From contig CAZPVT010000003.1 in the NCBI GenBank assembly GCA_964590395.1, positions 1 through 7,204 of the forward strand: 7,204 nucleotides of DNA, written 5' to 3'. This DNA is from JAOABP01 sp964590395 (GTDB lineage Bacteria > Hydrothermota > Tepidihabitantia > Tepidihabitantales > Tepidihabitantaceae). Made by a program: the position numbers and the translations under genes. Below, piece by piece: positions 5,586 through 7,204 of this stretch. Below the pieces are notes generated by a model. It did no database searches, was not told where the DNA came from, and worked only from the letters and a program-made list of their open reading frames with translations. Numbering within the stretch: position 1 is the stretch's first letter; every line of letters starts with the position of its first letter.

Positions 5586-6283
5586 GGTAAATACTCCGGT
5601 TTGATATTATTAATGCCCCAGAAGAGGTTGGTCTTGATGCGCGGATCGGCGCGGGTAAGACGGTCAAGAAACCTTCGTACCAGCATTCGGCGGCTGGTTT
5701 TTTGATAAGGACAGTAATTACGAACCGGTTTTATACCTGCATTTTTGAGACGGGTTTTGATCATCTCCTCGGTAAAGTAATAAAGCGGACGAATGATTGT
5801 GAGTGCACCGTTAAACAGTGGTTGTTTGGGCAATATAGTGGTGGCAGATGAGGCAAAGAGAAGATTTAAAAGAAAGGTTTCGTTAACATCCTCCAGGTGG
5901 TGACCGAGCGCGACCTTATTGCAATTCAGTTCTACAGCAGTAAAAAACAGCGCCTTACGGCGCTCCCGGGCGCAAAAAAAGCAGGATTCAGTTTTGGTTT
6001 CTTTAAGTTTTTTCGGCACATCAATCTCTTTGATAATACAGGTTAAACCCAGTTTCTGGCAGGCCGCTTCAATTCTTTTGGTCTGCCAGTTGGGGAAGCC
6101 GGGATTGATATGGACCGGAAAGAGTTGCCAGTTTTGACGATGGCGCCGGTTATAATCCCAGAGGGTATAAAGCAGACAAAGGCTGTCTGCACCTCCGGAG
6201 AGGCCGATCAACACCTTTTCACCATTTTCTATCAACTGATTGGGAATAAGGGCAGTGCGCAGTAGGCGTTCAGCAGACCTCAT
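5567..6283 (-). CDS. TtcA-like tRNA 2-thiolation enzyme (PP-loop ATPase)
   Basis: This 238-aa cytoplasmic enzyme of the TtcA/TilS PP-loop superfamily most resembles TtcA, which adenylates cytidine-32 of tRNA and replaces its oxygen with sulfur using a [4Fe-4S] cluster. The PP-loop is SGGADS (29-34), where TtcA usually has SGGKDS. CxxC is at Cys101 and Cys104 (SCFFCARERRKALF), and a third cysteine, Cys191, is in NYCPYQKTSRR; together they match the three-cysteine cluster pattern. LGHHLEDVNETFLLNLLF (126-143) is the second family signature, and the end (FWGINNIKPEYLP) aligns with the TtcA tail. TilS is unlikely because it lacks this cysteine set. At 238 aa it is shorter than the E. coli enzyme. 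The ATG at 6283 follows an in-frame TAA and has no SD. It lies inside the end of the upstream phosphohexomutase gene (14-bp overlap), so translational coupling is likely. The exact tRNA position modified is inferred. Confidence 0.82.
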   Translation of the reverse strand: MRSAERLLRTALIPNQLIENGEKVLIGLSGGADSLCLLYTLWDYNRRHRQNWQLFPVHINPGFPNWQTKRIEAACQKLGLTCIIKEIDVPKKLKETKTESCFFCARERRKALFFTAVELNCNKVALGHHLEDVNETFLLNLLFASSATTILPKQPLFNGALTIIRPLYYFTEEMIKTRLKNAGIKPVRNYCPYQKTSRRMLVRRFLDRLTRADPRIKTNLFWGINNIKPEYLPSRPAG

Positions 6284-7204
6284 TTAATTTATCGGGTAGA
6301 ATTATCTCCGGGAATTGCTGGAGTTGTCGATAAAAAAGTTGCTGGATCTCATTCAGTTTTTCCGGTGTTTTTGCTTCAAACCGCAGGACCAATATTGGCT
6401 GGGTGTTAGAGGCTCGAACAAGCCCCCAGCCATCATCAAATAATACCCGGGCACCGTCAATGTCAATTACCTCGTATTTCTGGCGGAAAAGGTCGCGCAG
6501 TTGGTTAACAATTACAAACTTCAACCGGTCCGCATCAGGGTGGTTGACTTTAACCCGAATTTCAGGAGTGGCGTAATAATATGGAACTTCAGTCACCAAC
6601 TGGAAGAGGGTTTTATCAGTATTACTCAGAATCCGGAGTACCCGGAGCGAGGCAAAGATGGCATCGTCATAGCCGTAGTAGTCATCAGCAAAGAACATAT
6701 GTCCTGACATTTCACCGGCAATTAACGCCCCCTCTTCTTTCATTTTGGCTTTGATCAATGAGTGGCCGGTTTTCCACATCAGGGGTGTGCCGCCGAGTGA
6801 ATGGATATACTCCACTAAACCTTGCGAGCATTTGACTTCAAACACGATTTTGGCACCGGGATGACGGATGATGATTTCACGGGCGAGAATAGCAAGCAGA
6901 CGGTCACCGTAAATTGTGTTGCCCATTTCATCGATTGTGCCGATGCGGTCAGCATCACCATCATAACCAAATCCGCAGTCCGCTTTGGTCTCTTTTACCA
7001 GTTTTATCGCCTGTTCAAGATAGGCAGGAACGGTCGGGTCCGGAAGATGTGCGGGAAAGGTGCCATCCGGTTGCAAGTTGACAAAGATCGGTTCAATTGG
7101 ATAACCGGCAATCAATCTTTCCAGAAGCACACCCGCAGTGCCATTACCCGGGTCAAAAACAACTTTTAATGGTTTACCTATTTTGATTTTCTCGTGACAC
7201 ATTG
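6270..7204 (-). CDS. Phosphomannomutase/phosphoglucomutase, C-terminal part (partial)
   Basis: This is the C-terminal 311 codons, roughly two-thirds, of an alpha-D-phosphohexomutase that interconverts hexose 1- and 6-phosphates for nucleotide-sugar and surface-polysaccharide synthesis. Counting from the first visible Met, domain 2 carries LKVVFDPGNGTAG (12-24) and the Mg-binding loop DGDADR (81-86). Domain 3 has KTGHSLIK (144-151) and the sugar-specificity loop GEMSGH (163-168), typical of the dual PMM/PGM group. Domain 4 has the phosphate-binding RASNTQP (263-269) followed by ILVLRFEA. The catalytic phosphoserine domain lies beyond the window edge, so the Met at 7202 is probably internal rather than the start. 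The gene is first in the visible leftward pair; its end overlaps the TtcA-like gene by 14 bp. Whether mannose or glucose phosphate is the main substrate cannot be decided from sequence. Confidence 0.92.
   Translation of the reverse strand, partial: MCHEKIKIGKPLKVVFDPGNGTAGVLLERLIAGYPIEPIFVNLQPDGTFPAHLPDPTVPAYLEQAIKLVKETKADCGFGYDGDADRIGTIDEMGNTIYGDRLLAILAREIIIRHPGAKIVFEVKCSQGLVEYIHSLGGTPLMWKTGHSLIKAKMKEEGALIAGEMSGHMFFADDYYGYDDAIFASLRVLRILSNTDKTLFQLVTEVPYYYATPEIRVKVNHPDADRLKFVIVNQLRDLFRQKYEVIDIDGARVLFDDGWGLVRASNTQPILVLRFEAKTPEKLNEIQQLFYRQLQQFPEIILPDKLNEVC

Noticed and set aside
5567..6283. TilS (tRNA-Ile lysidine synthetase) identity for the PP-loop gene
   Set aside because: The CxxC plus later Cys pattern, the LGHHLEDVNETFLLNLLF signature and the TtcA-like C-terminal alignment point to TtcA-type enzymes, and the TilS C-terminal domains are missing.
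1..7204. CRISPR arrays, tRNA genes, insertion sequences or long repeats
   Set aside because: No spaced direct repeats, transposase-like protein, terminal inverted repeats or tRNA cloverleaf were seen; nearly all bases are accounted for by six protein genes.

Overview
The window is compact bacterial chromosome with six protein genes, two of them cut by the window edges, and very little non-coding DNA. Two genes point to a lineage that uses a type IX (T9SS)-like or FlgD-Ig-like C-terminal sorting domain. The promoters look like ordinary sigma70 sites (TTGACT plus a TATAAT-like box), and several genes have a strong AAGGAGG-type Shine-Dalgarno (SD). That combination argues against a typical Bacteroidota, which use a different promoter consensus and weak SDs. 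It fits better with FCB-related candidate phyla such as WOR-3/Stahlbacteria or Cloacimonadota-like groups. This placement is inference from domain style, not a measurement.

Left arm (1-1864, minus strand): the glycine cleavage operon, in the transcribed order gcvT, gcvH, gcvPA. gcvPA runs off the left edge and would normally be followed by gcvPB. The stop codon of gcvT lies inside the SD of gcvH, and gcvPA begins at a TTG that overlaps the gcvH stop. T-protein, lipoyl H-protein and the split P-protein together oxidise glycine to CO2, ammonia and methylene-tetrahydrofolate (with an L-protein encoded elsewhere).

Middle (1865-5557): a 119-bp divergent intergenic region carries two back-to-back promoters whose predicted transcription starts fall at or within a few bases of the start codons. 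Both gcvT and the rightward gene are therefore predicted to be leaderless or nearly so. The rightward genes encode a probably exported two-HKD phospholipase D superfamily protein and, from its own promoter, a large secreted M14 zinc carboxypeptidase with accessory beta-domains. Both proteins end in related sorting-type tails, so they probably share an export or surface-attachment route.

Right arm (5567-7204, minus strand): a TtcA-like tRNA thiolation enzyme and, upstream of it with a 14-bp overlap, the C-terminal two-thirds of a phosphomannomutase/phosphoglucomutase. The M14 gene and the TtcA-like gene converge with only 9 bp between their stop codons.

I saw no tRNA, rRNA, CRISPR array, insertion sequence or phage gene. 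I found no clear new system. The most interesting signals are the divergent leaderless promoters, the paired secreted enzymes with related C-terminal tails (one very short), and the domain-in-domain layout of the carboxypeptidase.
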